Below, one piece after another: positions 8,843 through 19,700 of a stretch of DNA of 64,000 nt. The notes below the pieces were generated by a model that saw only the letters and a program-made list of their open reading frames with translations, was not told where the DNA came from and did no database searches. The DNA is from Rugamonas rubra (lineage in GTDB: Bacteria > Pseudomonadota > Gammaproteobacteria > Burkholderiales > Burkholderiaceae_D): NCBI RefSeq assembly GCF_900114705.1, contig NZ_FOTW01000005.1, positions 1 through 64,000 of the forward strand, written 5' to 3'. The translations under genes and the position numbers were made by a program. How positions within the stretch are numbered: position 1 is the stretch's first letter; every line of letters starts with the position of its first letter.

Positions 8843-11800
8843 CTAGCCCGGGCTGCCGACGTTGACTTGCGTGAAGCCGACCACCATGCAGCCTTCCTTG
8901 GTGTAGGCGCACAGGCGGACGCTCTTGACCGGCGGCTCGCTGTTGACGATGGACACCGATGCCGACCGTCCGTTGACGATCGACGGGGAGCAGTCCTGCA
9001 CCTCCCAAGTGAAGACTTCCAGCTCCACGCCGCCGGAAATTCCTACGTTGAGGAAGACCCGGTTGTTGTCGACGCCAATGTCGAAATTGAAGCCGATGTC
9101 CAGCGGCCCGCACACCGGCGTGACCGGCCGAGACGGATCGCATTTGTCGATGTGGCTGGGATTGAAGGCCGGTACCTGGAGTGTGCCCTCGTTGATGTTG
9201 ATGGTGGTGCCGGCCGGCGCGTACTGGAACAGCAGGCCGCCCTGCTGGCCGGGGCGGCTGAACTCGGAGGCGATCTGGATATTGAAGCTCAGACAGTCGA
9301 AGCCTTCGATCCACAGCGCCGGCACGCCGGTCTTGGTGTCGTAGTCCAGCAGCAGCCAATCGGCGTCGCCGACCGCCTTGGTGGTCAGCTCGTTGATGCG
9401 CTGGACCCAGCCGCGCACCACCGCCTCGTAGTCCTTGTTCAGGTCGTCGACCGTGGTCGCCTCGAAGATGTGCTGCACATCGGCGCGCAGGTCGACCACC
9501 TGGCCGTCCTTGAAGTCGAAACTGAAGCTCGGCACCGCGACCCGGAAGGCGCGGAACGGCCGTTGCGGGTCGTTGTCCGGCAGCCAGAAGCGGTAGCCGG
9601 CGCGCCGCGCGATCCCCTCGCAGGGCAGATCGCAGGGCACCACCACCACGTGGCTGTAGTCCTGCATCACCTCGCAACCGGCGCCGTCGCGCACCAGCAC
9701 CATGGCCGTCTCGCCGCTGGGCACGGGCGGACTGATATATTGATTGATATTGATTGAGCCGAATTCCGTGAAATATGGCATCACCCCGCCGGACACGGTC
9801 AGCCCGACCTGGTAAGTCATGTTCGTCACGTCGTCGCTGAAGCTGGCCTCGCCCAGCTGCAGCATCGACGGCACCGCCACCGTCTGCTGCGCCGACTCCG
9901 AGCCGGCGCTGTCGCGGATGGCCAGCGTGTGCTCGCCCACGCTCAGCGCCACCGTCGGCGTCAGCGTCTTGAAGGGCTGGCCGTCGAGTTGGTAGCTGAT
10001 CGGCGCCAGGCCGCCCTCCGGCGTCAAGGTGGCCAGCGCGACGCCGGTGGCGTCGGTGCAGCCCAGCGTGATGACTAGCCCCAGCGGCGGCGGCGGCAGC
10101 ACGTACTGGATGCACGGCCCGTCGGCGCAGCAGCGGTACGGCAGGAAGAAGTCGGCGATCACCACGCCGTTGGCCAGCGCCGCCACGGCGTCGGCGATGG
10201 GGGCGCGGGCCGGGCGGCCGTCGCCGGGGAAGAAGATGCCGCCGCCGTGCGTCAAGCTGCCGATCAGCGCCTGCACGTCGGCATCCTGGGCGAAGCGGAT
10301 GTCGCCGCCGATGCGCGAGAGCGCCCGGTTCAAGGCCTCCTTGTTGATGCCGGAAGCGCTGCGGGCGGCGTCGGCGGCGGCATTGCTGGCGGCGCTGGCG
10401 GCACCGTCCGCACGGGCTGCGGCGGACCGGGGCGTCTTGCCGGCGGGCGGTCGTTTGCCGCGCTCGGCGGCGGCCAGCGCCAGCGCCGATGCCGGCAACG
10501 CCTTGCCGATGCCGCCCTGCCCGGCCACCGCCTCGTGGTACACCAGCAGGAAGGTGCCGCCCAGCGGCACGCCGGCCTTGTGCTGGATGCCGGGATGCTT
10601 TTGCAGGAAGAAGGCCAGCACCTGCTGCTGCTTGAGCTGGCGCATGCGGGCGAGGAACTCGTCGTGCACCGCCCGCATCGCGTCCAGGTTGGAGCCGTAC
10701 AGCACCTGGTCGAAATGGTCGATCAGCTCCTCCTTCGGCATGAACTGCTGCAGGTCGGTCGACACGGCGGCGCTTTGCTGGTCGCGGAAGAAGTGGGTCA
10801 GACCCAGCAGATCCTGGCACTTGTTCTCGAAGTCGGCGAAGGCCAGCACGTCCAGGCTGGCCGGCAGCGTCTCGGACAGCTTGGTCATGTAGTAGACCGA
10901 CACGGCGTAGGCGAAGAACTCGGCGGGCAGCCCGACAGTGCCGCTGAACAGCGCGCAGTAGACGATCAGCACGGCGTTGGGGTCGATCTGGTTCTGGTCG
11001 ACGTCGATGTAGGGCCGCGCCAGGAAGCCGGCCAGGTATTTTTCATACCAGGCGCCGACGGTGTTGGCGTCGTAGACGAACTTCGGCGCGCGCAGCTTGA
11101 GCAGCGGATGCTTGGGTACGCCGCCCGGCAGCGCGGTGTTGGCCTGCACGCTGTAGAGGAAGCGGATGCCCTCGGTGAGATTGGTCAGCAGCTCCTCGCG
11201 CAGCACGTCGTACATGGCTTCCAGGTCGGGGAAGCGCGCCGTGTCGCCGGCCGGCAGCGGCACGTTCTCGTCGAAGGCGCCGGTGCGCAGGGCGATCACC
11301 TCGAACGGCAGGCGGTGGCGCGTCTTCAAGCTCAGCAGCGTGGCCAGCACGGGCTGGAACTGCTTGCCCAGGTGGCCTTCGATGCGCAGGAAGTTGTGCG
11401 GCTCCAGGTCGAAGCGCAGCGGCTCGGTGACGAAGGCCGGCGCCGCCGGCACGTACTCGACGCTGCGGTAGCCCAGGCTTTGATTGGCGCGGCCGCGCCG
11501 GCTGCGGATCGGACTCCACAGCTGGTACAGCGGCGGCGCCAAGTCGACCCGGTAGTAGTACGGCAGCGCCTTCTTCTCCAAGGCGGCGCAACCCAGCGCG
11601 CTTGGCGTGATGCGGATCTGCGGGTCGAGCGAGCGGTCGCTACCCTGCGACGGCAGTGGCGGTTGGTGGGTAAAACTGTCCAGCATGCCAACCAGACGGC
11701 CGAACAGCAGCAGGAACTCGTCGACCAACAGGTCGCCGTGGCAGGCCGGCGTGAAACCGTGGCGGTACAGGGCGGGGTTGATGCCGATCGGGCGCGGCAC

Positions 11801-12805
11801 GCCCAGCATCAAGTGGCGCGGGAACAGCAGCTCGGACGGCACGCAGGCGCACACCAGCTCCACGCCCTTCCAGCGCATTTCGTCGTAGGCGCGCAGCAGG
11901 TCGTCGAACAGGTCGTGGTAGTACTGCAGGAAGACGATCTGCGCCGGCGTGCCGAAGGCGTTGTCGAGGAAACCGAACTTGGCGCCGAAGCCGGCGAAAG
12001 GGTCGCTCGGATAGCGTTCCAGCAGCAGCGGCTTGAAGGCCTGGTAGGCGGCGCTCAAGGCAAGACCTGTATTGGTGGCCAACTGGGCGGAGTGGAACAC
12101 CGCGTGGTAGGCGGCCAACACATGCTCGGAGGTGGTCGGCGCCGTGTTGGGCACGTCGTAGCGCGGCAGCGCCAGGTCGGGCAGGTTGAGGCGGGCCAGC
12201 ATGAGCGCCTCCAGATCGGAGGTGGTCATGCCGCCCCCCTGCTCCGCGCCTTCGGCGATCACCTTGGCCAGGTCGGCCACACCGATCAGCAGGCGGCGGA
12301 TGGTGACCACCGTCTGCGAACCGCGATCATTGCAGTCGTTCGGGCTGCAGTTGCGCAGCCCCTCGGTCTTCAATTCGACGAACAGCAGCACGGCTTTGTT
12401 ATCGAGGAAGCTGGCCGGACTGACTAGCGGCGTGGTGTCCGGCTCGCCGGCCGGAAACAGCTCCCACAGCGGATAGGACGGCTGGCCGGTCTGGCTTTTG
12501 TCGCGCAGCAGCGGGTAGTCGACGTCGAGCGGCAGGTTGTAGCCGCGGTAGGCGGTCAACGCCACCGGGTCGGCCTCAATGACCAGATAGCCCTCGGTGG
12601 TGATGCCGCAGCCGGGCGCCAGGTGCAGCGTGGTGCTGGCGTCGTCGAGCTTGAGCGTCAGGCCGCAGGCGATGCCGACGCCGATCAGGTTGGCGCGGGT
12701 CAGCCTTTCCTGCTCGTTCAGGTAGTCGAACAGCTGGTTCAGGTGCAGGTTCGACAAGACCTGGTTGGCCTCGAAAACAGGATATGTGTCTTGGACAGTT
12801 TTCAT
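8843..12805 (-). CDS. Large eCIS protein with SprB-like repeats, candidate target-binding component
   Basis: 1320 residues from the ATG at 12805; the open frame runs further upstream, but that part overlaps the baseplate gene in another frame. The N-terminus (Y-P-V-F-E-A-N-Q-V-L then L-N-E-Q-E-R-L-T-R-A-N-L-I-G) resembles a protein that recurs in eCIS loci, notably of Bacteroidota; its role is not defined. Around residue 790 is an Ala/Lys-rich linker, then Y-R-C-C-A-D-G-P-C near 892. Two Ig-like units follow (about 912-970 and 990-1055) with the G-G-x-x-P-Y plus D-x-x-G-C pattern of SprB repeats, known from surface adhesins. A beta-rich Cys-containing C-terminal domain ends the protein. It occupies the place between baseplate and tape measure genes where a fibre gene (Afp13) can lie, so I infer a target-binding or baseplate-extension role. 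Confidence 0.65.
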   Translation of the reverse strand: MKTVQDTYPVFEANQVLSNLHLNQLFDYLNEQERLTRANLIGVGIACGLTLKLDDASTTLHLAPGCGITTEGYLVIEADPVALTAYRGYNLPLDVDYPLLRDKSQTGQPSYPLWELFPAGEPDTTPLVSPASFLDNKAVLLFVELKTEGLRNCSPNDCNDRGSQTVVTIRRLLIGVADLAKVIAEGAEQGGGMTTSDLEALMLARLNLPDLALPRYDVPNTAPTTSEHVLAAYHAVFHSAQLATNTGLALSAAYQAFKPLLLERYPSDPFAGFGAKFGFLDNAFGTPAQIVFLQYYHDLFDDLLRAYDEMRWKGVELVCACVPSELLFPRHLMLGVPRPIGINPALYRHGFTPACHGDLLVDEFLLLFGRLVGMLDSFTHQPPLPSQGSDRSLDPQIRITPSALGCAALEKKALPYYYRVDLAPPLYQLWSPIRSRRGRANQSLGYRSVEYVPAAPAFVTEPLRFDLEPHNFLRIEGHLGKQFQPVLATLLSLKTRHRLPFEVIALRTGAFDENVPLPAGDTARFPDLEAMYDVLREELLTNLTEGIRFLYSVQANTALPGGVPKHPLLKLRAPKFVYDANTVGAWYEKYLAGFLARPYIDVDQNQIDPNAVLIVYCALFSGTVGLPAEFFAYAVSVYYMTKLSETLPASLDVLAFADFENKCQDLLGLTHFFRDQQSAAVSTDLQQFMPKEELIDHFDQVLYGSNLDAMRAVHDEFLARMRQLKQQQVLAFFLQKHPGIQHKAGVPLGGTFLLVYHEAVAGQGGIGKALPASALALAAAERGKRPPAGKTPRSAAARADGAASAASNAAADAARSASGINKEALNRALSRIGGDIRFAQDADVQALIGSLTHGGGIFFPGDGRPARAPIADAVAALANGVVIADFFLPYRCCADGPCIQYVLPPPPLGLVITLGCTDATGVALATLTPEGGLAPISYQLDGQPFKTLTPTVALSVGEHTLAIRDSAGSESAQQTVAVPSMLQLGEASFSDDVTNMTYQVGLTVSGGVMPYFTEFGSININQYISPPVPSGETAMVLVRDGAGCEVMQDYSHVVVVPCDLPCEGIARRAGYRFWLPDNDPQRPFRAFRVAVPSFSFDFKDGQVVDLRADVQHIFEATTVDDLNKDYEAVVRGWVQRINELTTKAVGDADWLLLDYDTKTGVPALWIEGFDCLSFNIQIASEFSRPGQQGGLLFQYAPAGTTININEGTLQVPAFNPSHIDKCDPSRPVTPVCGPLDIGFNFDIGVDNNRVFLNVGISGGVELEVFTWEVQDCSPSIVNGRSASVSIVNSEPPVKSVRLCAYTKEGCMVVGFTQVNVGSPG

Positions 12806-12867
12806 GTTCAGCACCGTCTTTCGGAAATGGCGTATGTGTTGGCGAACTGGTTGTCGTGCCGGGATAG

Positions 12868-15800
12868 CTATTTGGGGCCCTTGCCGCGTTTGGGCGGCTT
12901 CTTCCCGGGCGGTGCGGCTTGCGGTGCCGGGGATGCGTTCTTTGCAGGCGCCGCCGCAGGAACTGACGGCAACGCGGGCGGCGTCCCGGCCGTTCGCACA
13001 GGGTCTGGAGCAGGAGCCAACGTGGGCGCCGGGGCCGGTACGGGCACCGCCTCGTTTTCCACCTCGGGTGTCGGCGCCACCGGGCGGCGCGGCTGCTGGC
13101 CCAGTGCCGTGCTGCCGAGGCGCACGGGATTGAGGTCGCTGCCGTCGTCGCAGTCGTGCAGCGTGGCGCCCGGGTAGATGTTGCGCAGCTTGGCCAGCAG
13201 CGCCAGCAAAATACGCAAGCGGTAGGACACCTCGACATACGCGCCGTAGCGGTCGCCCAGCAGGGCCTCCACCAGCGCCGCCGTGCCGGCTTTGAACGTC
13301 AACCCGGCGCATAACTGCACCGGCGTCGGCGCGAACACGCTGAAGTCGGCCGGCTGTTTGCCGGCGGCGATGTTGGCCGTCATCCAGGCGTCGAACTCCA
13401 GCCCCCGGGCGACGGTGATGGCGGTGGCGCAGTGGCACAGCGCTTCCTTGGTCGCCGCGTCGGCCACCACGTCCAGCCCGCCGGCCAGAATCGCCTGCAC
13501 CCGGTCCTGCACGCGCTCCTCGGTCCAGTTGAAGGGTGCGTTGGCGTCCAACCAGGCGCACCAGGCGTTCTCGAAGCGCTCGAACTGCCAGCCGCTGAGC
13601 ACCACCGCGTGGAAGTGCGCCAGCATCAGTGCCTTCACCTTGGCGAACAGCGCCGCGTCTAGCACCGTGGTGCAGGAGAAGTCGCCGGGGACCGGCGTGC
13701 TCGCGAACAGCACCTGCAGGGCCGCGTCCAGCGCGTCCGGCTGCCAGTAGTCCAGCGTCTTGTCGGCGTACCAGGTGTTGAACACGGCCGAAAAACCGGC
13801 GTACAGCGCCTCGGCGCAGGCGCAGGCGGCCACACCGCCGGGCCGCTGGCCGTCGCCGGTCAAGCCCTCGGTCTCCAGCAACAGGGCCACCTCGGCCACC
13901 ACCGGCTCGCACAGGTTGAGGATGAAGCCGTCGTTGCCGACCCAGCAGATCTTGGCCAGCAGATGCGCCGGCAGCTCCTGCTGGATGGTGCGGTCGGCAA
14001 AGCCGCGCAGCGCCAGGTTGTCGTTGAACGGCGCCGTCCAGCCGGGCATGACGAAGCTGAGGCGGAAGGAATACGGGTCGGCGTCGTCGCAGCTGGTGCA
14101 ACTGCCCTCGGTGCAGGGGGCGATCAGGCCGTCGCCGGGGAACTTGGGCCGCAGCAGCAGGTGCTCGACCACGATGGCGCGCCGGTTGCTGCTCCACGAC
14201 AGCAGCTCGTCCATCACGCCGCGCGCGCCGGACAGCGTGGCGAAGGATTCCGGCCCGGCGCCCATCGGCTGGTCGTTCACATCGCGCACTTTGACGAAGA
14301 ACTGGTCGCCCTGTTTGACCAGATGGTAGGCCTCGGGCTGCGACAGGCGCGAGATCGTGAAGTCGTAGGCCTGCTGCTGCGCGGCTGCCGCGTCGGCCGC
14401 CGTGAACGGCACGGCAAAGCTGCCCGCCAACCAACTGCGGCCCTGCCGGTCCTGTAGCGCGTAGCCGCTGACGGTGGCCGGCGCCGACATGGTCCAGACA
14501 AAGTTCAGCTCGGGGTAGCCCAGCAGCAGGCTGACGCGCAGCTTGATGCCGGCCACATTGTCCGGCGCGCAGGGCTGGCGCGTGTAGTCGAAGGCGCGCG
14601 CGCGGTCGCGGCTGATGCGCGGATAGCCGTCGAGGAAGCCGATCTTGTCGTCGATCAGCCGCGCCAGGCCGGTCCGCACGCCGTTGGCGTCGGTCAGCAG
14701 CAGCGCGTACTCGGCGAAGCTCTCGCCGAAGCGCGCCAGCAGGTGGTCGAGGAAGCGGTTGCGCCGCTCATGGAACTCGACCGGCGTTTCCGTCATCATG
14801 TTCAACTTGGCCGGCGTCAGGCCCTGCACCACCTGGTCGTAGGATTCGATCACGGCGCCGCTGAGCTTGTGCGCGAAGTAGCTGCGCGACTGCCCGGGAT
14901 CGAGCGAGAACAGGTCCGCCGTGTGCTCCAGCTGGGCGCCGGCGTTGGCCAGCAGCTGCTCGAACACCATCAGGTAGGCCTGCAACTGCTTGGCCTGGGC
15001 CTGGCGCAGCGGCGGCGCGCTGGCCACCAAGCCGGCCGCCCCGATGCCGTAGGTCTGCGGGAAGCCGTACTGCATCGGGTAGTAGTTGCCGAGCTGGCGG
15101 AAGGTCCCGGACGGCACCGGCAGGTCCAGCGGCGCGTTCTTGATCTTGCCGCGCTCGGCCTCGCCCTGCAGTTGCAGCAGCGTGTCGGCCGCCTCGTCGG
15201 CGCGCGGCAGGAAGGGCAAGCCGTTCTTGGTGAACAGGAAGCGCGAGCGCTTGAAGTACAGGCGCGGCTGGTGCAGCGCGCTCAGATACAACTGCCAGGC
15301 CGCGCTGCCCTTGTTGGGGTCGAACACCAGCATGCCGTTGTTGAGGGTGGGGTCGGCGGCGCCCTTGACCAGCTCGCCCTCCTCGTCGTACTTGGACAGC
15401 AGCAGGCTGCCCACCGCCACCACGCCGTCGATGTCCATCAGCAGGTTGATGATGTCGGAGCTGCGCAGCACCGTCTTCAGGCCGGCGGCGGCCAGCTCGT
15501 CCTGCTTGAGGAAACCGCCCTCGGGCATCGGGCCGTTGAAGATGTCCTCCACCGGCACGCCGGCGTCGCGCATCTCCTGCAGGCTGTAGTGCAGCACCGG
15601 CGGGTTGAAGTACCGCTCGATGAGGAACCAGGCCTGCGCCTGCACCAGCTCGATGTCGGCGTCGGCCGCCACCTCCATGTCGGCGCACACCGCCACGTCC
15701 TCGATGTGGACGCTGGCGACGCGGCAGTAGTCCTCGTCCAGGTTGCGGTACAGCGCCAGCGTGCTCCAGGCGTCGGCCAGCGCCAGCGCCGCCTTGCGCA

Positions 15801-16776
15801 CCTTGGCCCGGTAGCGCGCGATAGCGCCGCCGGAGCCGGCGTCCTGCAGCAGCTCGCGCAGCGCCAGCACGGTGGTCACGCCACGGGTCGGATTGTCGCT
15901 GAACAGGTGCAGCGCCACGCTGTCGATGCGCACCTTCACTGCGCCGGCCAGTTCGACCTCGAAGCCCAGGTAGAACACGCCGTTCCAGTGCTGGCGCAGG
16001 TAGCGGTCGCGCCCGTCCTGGTCCAGGCCGGGGTCGCCCATCACGTCGTAGACCTTGGTGGCGCCCAGCGACAGCAGCGTGACCGCCACCGTCGGCCCCG
16101 GCGCCAGGAAGGCCAGCCAGTCGGCCGGCCGCGCCAGCTCCCAGTCGGGGAAGCGCAGCTCCAGCGCCAGCGTGTGCGGCTTGGCGTCCGGCCCGCTGAC
16201 GCCGGCCTTCAGTTCCACCTTGGCGTCGTTCAGGTCGCCGGACTCGGCGTCCGCCTCGAGTTCCAGCAGCACCTCGTACAGGCCTTGGACGTCGACGCGG
16301 CTGGCGGGCTTGGCGCCCGGCGCCGGCTTGGCGAAGCTGAACACCTGCTGGCCCAGCTCGCACCAGGCGTAGTACACCACGTCGCAGGCGCACTGCTTGC
16401 AGAACACCCAGGCGTTGCGCACCGGCCCCAGGCCGATCAGCAGGCGCCGGAAGTCGTCCGGCGTGACCGGGTTGACGGTGAGGATCTGCCGCGCCGTGAA
16501 GAAGGTCTGCAGCGGATACGGCTGCGCCGGATCGGCAGGCGGCGTGGCGGGCATCAGAATGTCCTTGATGTCCCATCCGTTGCGGTAGGCCAGCTCGGTG
16601 AGCATGAAGCACAGCTGTTCAAGGATGGTGATGCCGGGGTCGTGGGCGTTGTAGTCGGTCCAGACGGCGCTCGACATCTGCTCGATGAAGCCGACGCCCT
16701 CGCGGCGCAGGCCGAAGAAATCGGCCGCCGGGGTCAGCTCCGGCTGGGCCGGAATGGTGATGGGATCGGCGCTCAT
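12868..16776 (-). CDS. Giant eCIS baseplate protein (Afp12-like) with Pro/Ala/Lys-rich tail
   Basis: 1302 residues. The N-terminus contains D-Y-N-A-H-D-P-G-I-T-I-L-E-Q-L-C, the signature of eCIS/T4-like baseplate wedge proteins near residue 45. The body is a long mixed alpha/beta protein with Cys clusters (C-K-Q-C-A-C-D near 130; C-T-E-G-S-C-T-S-C-D-D near 890). Residues 1229-1302 form a disordered-looking Pro/Ala-rich tail ending in basic P-P-K-R-G-K-G-P-K. The start overlaps the preceding gene's stop by 4 bases (ATGA), implying translational coupling with the other baseplate protein. Together the two would form the wedge ring around the spike. Confidence 0.75.
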   Translation of the reverse strand: MSADPITIPAQPELTPAADFFGLRREGVGFIEQMSSAVWTDYNAHDPGITILEQLCFMLTELAYRNGWDIKDILMPATPPADPAQPYPLQTFFTARQILTVNPVTPDDFRRLLIGLGPVRNAWVFCKQCACDVVYYAWCELGQQVFSFAKPAPGAKPASRVDVQGLYEVLLELEADAESGDLNDAKVELKAGVSGPDAKPHTLALELRFPDWELARPADWLAFLAPGPTVAVTLLSLGATKVYDVMGDPGLDQDGRDRYLRQHWNGVFYLGFEVELAGAVKVRIDSVALHLFSDNPTRGVTTVLALRELLQDAGSGGAIARYRAKVRKAALALADAWSTLALYRNLDEDYCRVASVHIEDVAVCADMEVAADADIELVQAQAWFLIERYFNPPVLHYSLQEMRDAGVPVEDIFNGPMPEGGFLKQDELAAAGLKTVLRSSDIINLLMDIDGVVAVGSLLLSKYDEEGELVKGAADPTLNNGMLVFDPNKGSAAWQLYLSALHQPRLYFKRSRFLFTKNGLPFLPRADEAADTLLQLQGEAERGKIKNAPLDLPVPSGTFRQLGNYYPMQYGFPQTYGIGAAGLVASAPPLRQAQAKQLQAYLMVFEQLLANAGAQLEHTADLFSLDPGQSRSYFAHKLSGAVIESYDQVVQGLTPAKLNMMTETPVEFHERRNRFLDHLLARFGESFAEYALLLTDANGVRTGLARLIDDKIGFLDGYPRISRDRARAFDYTRQPCAPDNVAGIKLRVSLLLGYPELNFVWTMSAPATVSGYALQDRQGRSWLAGSFAVPFTAADAAAAQQQAYDFTISRLSQPEAYHLVKQGDQFFVKVRDVNDQPMGAGPESFATLSGARGVMDELLSWSSNRRAIVVEHLLLRPKFPGDGLIAPCTEGSCTSCDDADPYSFRLSFVMPGWTAPFNDNLALRGFADRTIQQELPAHLLAKICWVGNDGFILNLCEPVVAEVALLLETEGLTGDGQRPGGVAACACAEALYAGFSAVFNTWYADKTLDYWQPDALDAALQVLFASTPVPGDFSCTTVLDAALFAKVKALMLAHFHAVVLSGWQFERFENAWCAWLDANAPFNWTEERVQDRVQAILAGGLDVVADAATKEALCHCATAITVARGLEFDAWMTANIAAGKQPADFSVFAPTPVQLCAGLTFKAGTAALVEALLGDRYGAYVEVSYRLRILLALLAKLRNIYPGATLHDCDDGSDLNPVRLGSTALGQQPRRPVAPTPEVENEAVPVPAPAPTLAPAPDPVRTAGTPPALPSVPAAAPAKNASPAPQAAPPGKKPPKRGKGPK

Positions 16777-19700
16777 GATGCCTCACAAGGGCAGTGTTCG
16801 GCGGCGCCGGCCTGTGCCAACGGGTGCAGCACCTCGATGGCGTGGCGCGCCGCCGGCACCGACACCAGGATGGAGACGGCCAGCGAACCACTGACCATGG
16901 CCAGGTCGAGCGTGCCCGGTCCCGCGTCGGTGTCGTGGAACAGCTTGAAGTCGCTGACGTAGTCGACGTAGGGCCGCTCTTCGACGAAGTTGATCAGCAC
17001 CGATTTGTAGACCTTGCCGCCGAACGAGGGCGCTGCGCCGCCCGGGAAGGCCCACGGCGACAGGAAACGGGTGATCTCCTCGCGCAGCTGCTTGACGTAG
17101 AAGGTCTCGTCGAAGCCGTCGCGCAGGCGCACCTTGAAGTCCAGGCGGACCTCCTCGAACTTGGGATTGCGCACATGGAGTTGGACGAAACAGCCGCTGC
17201 GCTGGCGCAGGAAGGCTTCCACCTGCAGCAACAGGTCCAGGCTGGTGTAGGGCCGCAGCGGGTCGCGCAGGTTCTGGAACTGCTGGTTCGGCACCGTGAC
17301 GACGGTGACGTGGCCGGGCGCCAGCTCGCGGTAAATGCCGCCGGGGCCGGGTGCCGGCTCGTACTGCGTGTGGTTCAGGCACTTGACCTTGTAGATCTGC
17401 GGGAAGGCCTCCAACACCAAATGCTCATAGTCCCACAGCGCGATGGCGCGGTCCTTGTGGCGCAAACGCTCGCTGACACGGGTGTGGAAATCGCCGGACG
17501 CCTCGGCGCCGCGTCCGCCGAAGCTGGCGAAGGGTTGGCTGAGCTGCTTGACGGCGGCGTCCGGCGCGGCCAGCTTGGTGACCGAGCCGGCCGGCAGCAC
17601 CGTCGCGGCGAAGGCCGGGTCGTTGCCTTGGTCCGTGAATTGCGCCTCCATCGCCTGCGCCGCCACCATCAGCAGGCGGCAGACGGCGTCCACCTTGGTC
17701 GCCACCGCCACGCGTATCCAGTGCATGCCGGGCGCGAGCAGCGTGTTGTCGGCGTTGGCGTCGCGCGGCACGCTGAGCGTGACGATGCCGGAGGCGAGCA
17801 GCCCGGCCGTGCCGTCGCCCACCTCGTTGCTGGCGAAGGCGACCCACTCGTTGCGGCGCAAGTAGCTCCACAGTACGTGCTGCGGCGGCTTGGGTGTCTG
17901 CGGATCGGCCGTGCCGGCCACCACCTCCATCAGCAGCGCCAAGTTCTGCGGCGGCTTCAGGCCGGCCACGCCGACGTAGAACTCGCCGCCGCTTTCGATG
18001 CCCGAGTCGAGGCTGTGGAAGACGAACTGCGGCAGCAGCCAGGTCTTGTGCGCGCCGTTCAACAGCGGATGCTGCTCGGCCTGGCCGAACGGCGCGACGT
18101 GGAAGAAGCGGGCCTGGCGCTGCTCGAACGCGGCGGCGTCGGTGCTGTCGAGGGCGATGGTCTGGCTGGCCGTGTAGTCCATGCTCAGCGCGGCCATCAC
18201 CGGCGCCACCGGCGGCGCCGGCGCCGGCCCGGGGGTGGGCGTGGGCGGCAGGCGCAGGTAGGCGAGCAGCGCCGCCTGGTAGAGGGCTAGTCCGAGATCT
18301 GTCCCCATGCGCAGGCGCAGATAGCCCTGGCGCGACTCGTTGCCGTAGAACTCGGGCGGCGACAGGTCGGGCGCCTCGCGCACCGTCAGGTTCAGGCCCG
18401 CGGTCAGGGGCAGCGAGTCGACGCCGAGCGAAATCCCCGCCATCAAGGCGAGCTGCCATTGTCCGGCGACCAGATAGTCGACGTCGAAGGTCGGCGCGGG
18501 ACTCGTCGTATAGGCGACGGCCTTGGTTTGCCAGTCGAACTGCAGGGTGGCCGAGTCCAGCCTTTTCTGGAACACCTCGCGCGCGCCGATCAGCAGCTTG
18601 CTGCCGACGGCCGGCAGCGCGCCGAAGGGCTGGAATGGCTTGGATGTGTCGACCGGGCCGAAGTCGTTCGACACGCTGAGCGTCTTCACGCCGCTCACGT
18701 CGACCGTCAGCTCGCACTGGCGCAGCACCACGTCCTGCAGCCGGGCATAGGGGTAGTCGGCGTCGGGCCGCTGGCGCAGCAGCACCTGCAGAACCGGCAG
18801 TTGGACGCCGAAGCGCGCGCCGTGGATCTTTTCCTGGTAGGCGACAATGGCCGGCTCGGCGCCGCCCAGGTGCAGGCTCAGATGCAGCACGCCGCCGTCC
18901 ATGTGCCAGCCGTCCGGCGCCTTTTCCAGCCAGCCGGCGGCGGTGCTGAGCAGGCAGAGCGCGTCGGCCTTCAACTCCCCAGCCGGCCCCGGCCCCGCCA
19001 AAGTCAGGCGCAGGTCGATGCTGCGCTCGCCTTCGGCCAGCAGCAGATAGTGCGAGGCGACGGCGAAGCCGAGCGTGGCAGTCGGCATACGGATTTGCGC
19101 CAGCGCGCCATTGGCGAAGATCTTGTTGTGGAAGGGGTGCCAGGACGGTAGTTCCGGCGTCAGCGGCGCGCCCAGGCCGTCGAGGGAGTTGGCCACCGGC
19201 GAGGCGTACAGGCGGCCGGCGTCGTGGCCGCCGCCGGCGACCGGCTCGGCGTCGTGCCGGTACACCGTTTGCATCGCCGCCACGCTGGCCTGGTTGAGCA
19301 CCGTGTCGCGGCTGAGCGCGAAGAAAGCGTCCTTGCCCTTGGCGTCCTTGCCGGCCTTGATCAGCGTGCCCTCGGCCATCAAATGGTCCGGCACCGCCTT
19401 GGCCAGCTCGCCCAGCAGGTGCGCGTGGGCGGGCTGGGCGCCCTTCTCCCTCAAGCGCAACACCTCGCGGTAGTAGAAGTCCAAGTGGCGTGCCGTCAGC
19501 GTGTTCGACTCCGCGCGCACCCGCTCGTACAGGCGCAGGAAGGCGAGGAACAGGCCGTAGTGCGGCTCGTGCGTGTCGCGTGCGGTGAAGCTGGCCTCCA
19601 GCGCCTCGGCCGCCGCGCCCACCGTGCGGGCGTAGACCTTGAGGAAGCGCTCGAAGATCGAGGTGAACAGGTTGTGCGTGGCGATGTGGTTGACGCGGCT

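Noticed and set aside
2426..9757. A 2443-codon open frame on the plus strand
   Set aside because: It is the antisense shadow of four eCIS genes. The protein is dominated by Gln, His, Arg, Ala and Val in no domain pattern, which is typical of antisense frames in GC-rich DNA.
12806..14434. Upstream extension of the 1320-residue eCIS gene
   Set aside because: The open frame continues but overlaps the baseplate gene in another frame. The conserved start M-K-T-V-Q-D-T-Y at 12805 begins the real protein.
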